Shown here: one piece after another, positions 31,994 through 33,231 of the stretch
Numbering within the stretch: the stretch's first letter is position 1
Layout of the letters: every line of letters starts with the position of its first letter
IMG/VR virus record: IMGVR_UViG_3300023099_000117
Span: 1 to 33,231 of that record
Direction: 5' to 3' (one strand)
Source of the DNA: a virus
DNA: 33,231 bases
Notes under the pieces: generated by a model
The model's database searches: none
The model's input: the letters and a program-made list of their open reading frames with translations, nothing else
What the model was told of the DNA's origin: nothing
Position numbers and translations under genes: made by a program

Positions 31994-32833
31994 ATGGATA
32001 TATCAAGAAATATTGCTCAGTTAAAGAAACTTATAGAAACGTCAAAAGACATTGAACATAATTTTTCAAGTTCAAGTTTTAAAACTTGGATTAATAATGT
32101 CGAGAGAGTTTTTGCTAAAGTATTTGGTAAAAATTCTGTAGAAATGAAACATTTACAAGAATTAGATTTTTGTTATAACGACCTTGAGTATGACGATCAT
32201 GATTATACAAGAGAATATCGATTAGCATTTGATAATGATTTTAATATCCTTATATCATCAATTGAAACATATCTTGAGGATTTAGATGAAGAAGTGAAAA
32301 ATTCTTTTGTGGATGAACCAAGGATAATTGGAAATAAAAAAATCAATAAAGTTTTTATTAGTCATTCCTCATTAGACAAAAACTTTGTCGAAGAATTAAT
32401 TGAAATTCTTGAATCCACTGGATTAAATAATTCTCAGATTTTCTGTTCTTCATTTAACGGATACGGCTCTGAGTTCGGAGAAAACTTTTTAGAACGAATC
32501 AAAACCGAACTTGATAGCAATATTTTAGTTTTATTCTTACTATCAAGTAATTTTTATAATAGCCCCGTATCGCTCTGCGAAATGGGCGCGACTTGGATGA
32601 AGACAAATATTCATATTCCGATTCTTATTCCACCTTTTGATTTCAATGATATGAAAGGGGTTATTCCATTAACCCACGGATTTAAAATTAATGATTCCAT
32701 AGCTTTAAGTCAATTTAAATTACAAATAGAAAAAATATTTGAAATTGAAGGTTCGGCCAATTTGGTTTGGGAAAGAAAAAGAGATAAAATTGTTAACAGG
32801 ATAACAGAATTACTCAAGAAAAACAACCTATAA
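31994..32833 (+). CDS. TIR-domain protein with an unknown N-terminal domain
   Basis: Residues 118-235 form a TIR domain: KVFISHSSLDKNFVEELIEI (strand A and helix), then SQIFCSSFNGYGSEFGENFL, ILVLFLLSSNFYNSPVSLCEMG with the expected NAD-cleaving Glu196, and a C-terminal IPILIPPFDF. The first 110 residues are a helical domain (FKTWINNVERVFAKVFG, YTREYRLAFDNDFNILISSI) unlike common sensor domains. Prokaryotic TIR proteins usually act in antiviral defence by NAD depletion or signalling once a sensor is triggered. The composition is AT-rich and unlike the phage genes. It stands alone between repeats, with the attC-like site starting at the last codons. Function as defence is inferred. Confidence 0.8.
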   Translation: MDISRNIAQLKKLIETSKDIEHNFSSSSFKTWINNVERVFAKVFGKNSVEMKHLQELDFCYNDLEYDDHDYTREYRLAFDNDFNILISSIETYLEDLDEEVKNSFVDEPRIIGNKKINKVFISHSSLDKNFVEELIEILESTGLNNSQIFCSSFNGYGSEFGENFLERIKTELDSNILVLFLLSSNFYNSPVSLCEMGATWMKTNIHIPILIPPFDFNDMKGVIPLTHGFKINDSIALSQFKLQIEKIFEIEGSANLVWERKRDKIVNRITELLKKNNL

Positions 32834-32961
32834 CAGCGGCTATGCGAGATTGCTGGTTCTCGGTAAGTTGAACTTATGTTTTTCACGAAGAAAGTTTTAT
32901 CTTGGCAGAGAAAACTCAGTCCGCTGGCATCGCAACCTCGCTTAAGGCGAAACGTTATAGG
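32827..32961 (+). repeat. attC-like imperfect inverted repeat after the TIR gene
   Basis: A 135-bp site whose ends are exact inverted copies, CCTATAAC (32827-32834) and GTTATAGG (32954-32961). Inner boxes pair imperfectly, GCGAGATTGC (32844-32853) with GCAACCTCGC (32932-32941), separated from the ends by 9 and 12 bases. Nested outer and inner boxes at the end of a gene are the layout of integron attC sites. The ends do not exactly fit the core RYYYAAC/GTTRRRY and the inner spacers are longer than usual, so this is a candidate only. It overlaps the TIR stop codon. Confidence 0.5.
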
Positions 32962-32986
32962 CGATTTTTGAGCTCGTCGAAAAAAT

Positions 32987-33017
32987 TTGACATTGCGAAT
33001 AATAAAGTTTATATTTA
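32987..33017 (+). promoter_or_regulatory. Promoter of the last gene
   Basis: TTG (32987-32989), a 20-base spacer and TATATTTA (33010-33017), one base off the -7 consensus. It lies 13 bases before the ATG at 33031 and supports that start. Confidence 0.5.
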
Positions 33018-33030
33018 CAGAAAAAATATT

Positions 33031-33231
33031 ATGGGACTGTGGAAAGTACTGACAAATTGGAACACTAGAAGAGAAACTTCTGATGTAAAGAGGATTAAAG
33101 TAACTTCTAGCGGAGCTTTTTATATGAAGTCGAAAGATATTTTCAATGATAAAAAAGAGACAGTTGAGTTAATCCAAAAACTCAACAAATCAGTTGATAA
33201 ATATAATTCTCGCCTAGCTGAAGCTAAATAA
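33031..33231 (+). CDS. Small hypothetical protein at the window end
   Basis: A 66-residue soluble basic protein (MGLWKVLTNWNTRRETSDVK, then SSGAFYMKSKDIFND and a helical C-terminus). The frame is open further upstream to a TTG at 32902, but that part would be coded by the inverted-repeat site and the promoter, so ATG 33031 is preferred. It is the second gene of the plus-strand, AT-rich region and may be another cassette cargo. No family recognised. Confidence 0.55.
   Translation: MGLWKVLTNWNTRRETSDVKRIKVTSSGAFYMKSKDIFNDKKETVELIQKLNKSVDKYNSRLAEAK

Noticed and set aside
32902-33030. Upstream extension of the last gene from a TTG
   Set aside because: This part is encoded by the inverted-repeat site and promoter; ATG 33031 fits better.
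1-33231. CRISPR array, tRNA, rRNA or insertion sequence
   Set aside because: No regularly spaced repeats, no cloverleaf with a CCA-type end and no transposase were seen on either strand.

Overview
This window is most of an integrated tailed phage (siphophage-like prophage) from a member of the Bacteroidota. The host assignment rests on several things. Promoter-like sequences fit the Bacteroidota pattern TTG-N17-23-TAnnTTTG. Shine-Dalgarno signals are weak or absent, and many genes are joined by TAATG or ATGA stop/start overlaps. The proteins also resemble phage families typical of this phylum. The genus cannot be decided from the sequence.

Layout. A plus-strand tyrosine integrase opens the window and faces a long minus-strand late operon (about 21.8 kb down to 1.2 kb). 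In transcription order that operon encodes a small membrane protein, small and large terminase, neck/tail-completion proteins, a second hidden 39-residue membrane protein, two tail/baseplate proteins, a tape measure, small proteins, a protease-scaffold fusion, major capsid, a tube-like protein, portal, connector, tail fibre, holin, amidase endolysin and a probable one-piece spanin. Integrase and late operon each have a hairpin terminator at the convergent junction. The late operon starts from a non-coding control region (21.76-22.57 kb) with a promoter, two copies of a TTTGCTTAAGCAAA palindrome, a hairpin-rich leader and a separate candidate small RNA.

Upstream of that (22.6-31.7 kb, mostly minus strand) is an accessory region. 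It holds a tight four-gene operon (two small unknown proteins, an endonuclease III-like glycosylase and an SRAP/HMCES-like protein ending in a beta-clamp-binding motif). It also holds a three-gene unrecognised cassette (286-aa protein, zinc-ribbon protein, two-helix membrane protein), a nucleoid-associated NdpA-like protein, DUF3606 and AP2-like small proteins, a PAPS-reductase-like PP-loop protein, and the C-terminal part of a SNF2 helicase-DNA methyltransferase fusion.

At about 31.72 kb two genes are cut at the same point: the helicase-methyltransferase lacks its N-terminal half, and a plus-strand fragment with no start, probably the tail of a phage regulator, begins. No replication genes or intact repressor are visible, so the early region appears to have been deleted and the prophage is probably defective. 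To the right is AT-rich DNA with a TIR-domain protein gene in a cassette-like unit. It is bounded by GTTATAGG repeats, with a 135-bp attC-like imperfect inverted repeat directly after the stop codon, and is followed by another small gene with its own promoter.

The strongest candidates for something new are the glycosylase-SRAP operon, the three-gene membrane cassette, the TIR cassette with its attC-like site, the candidate small RNA and the truncation junction.
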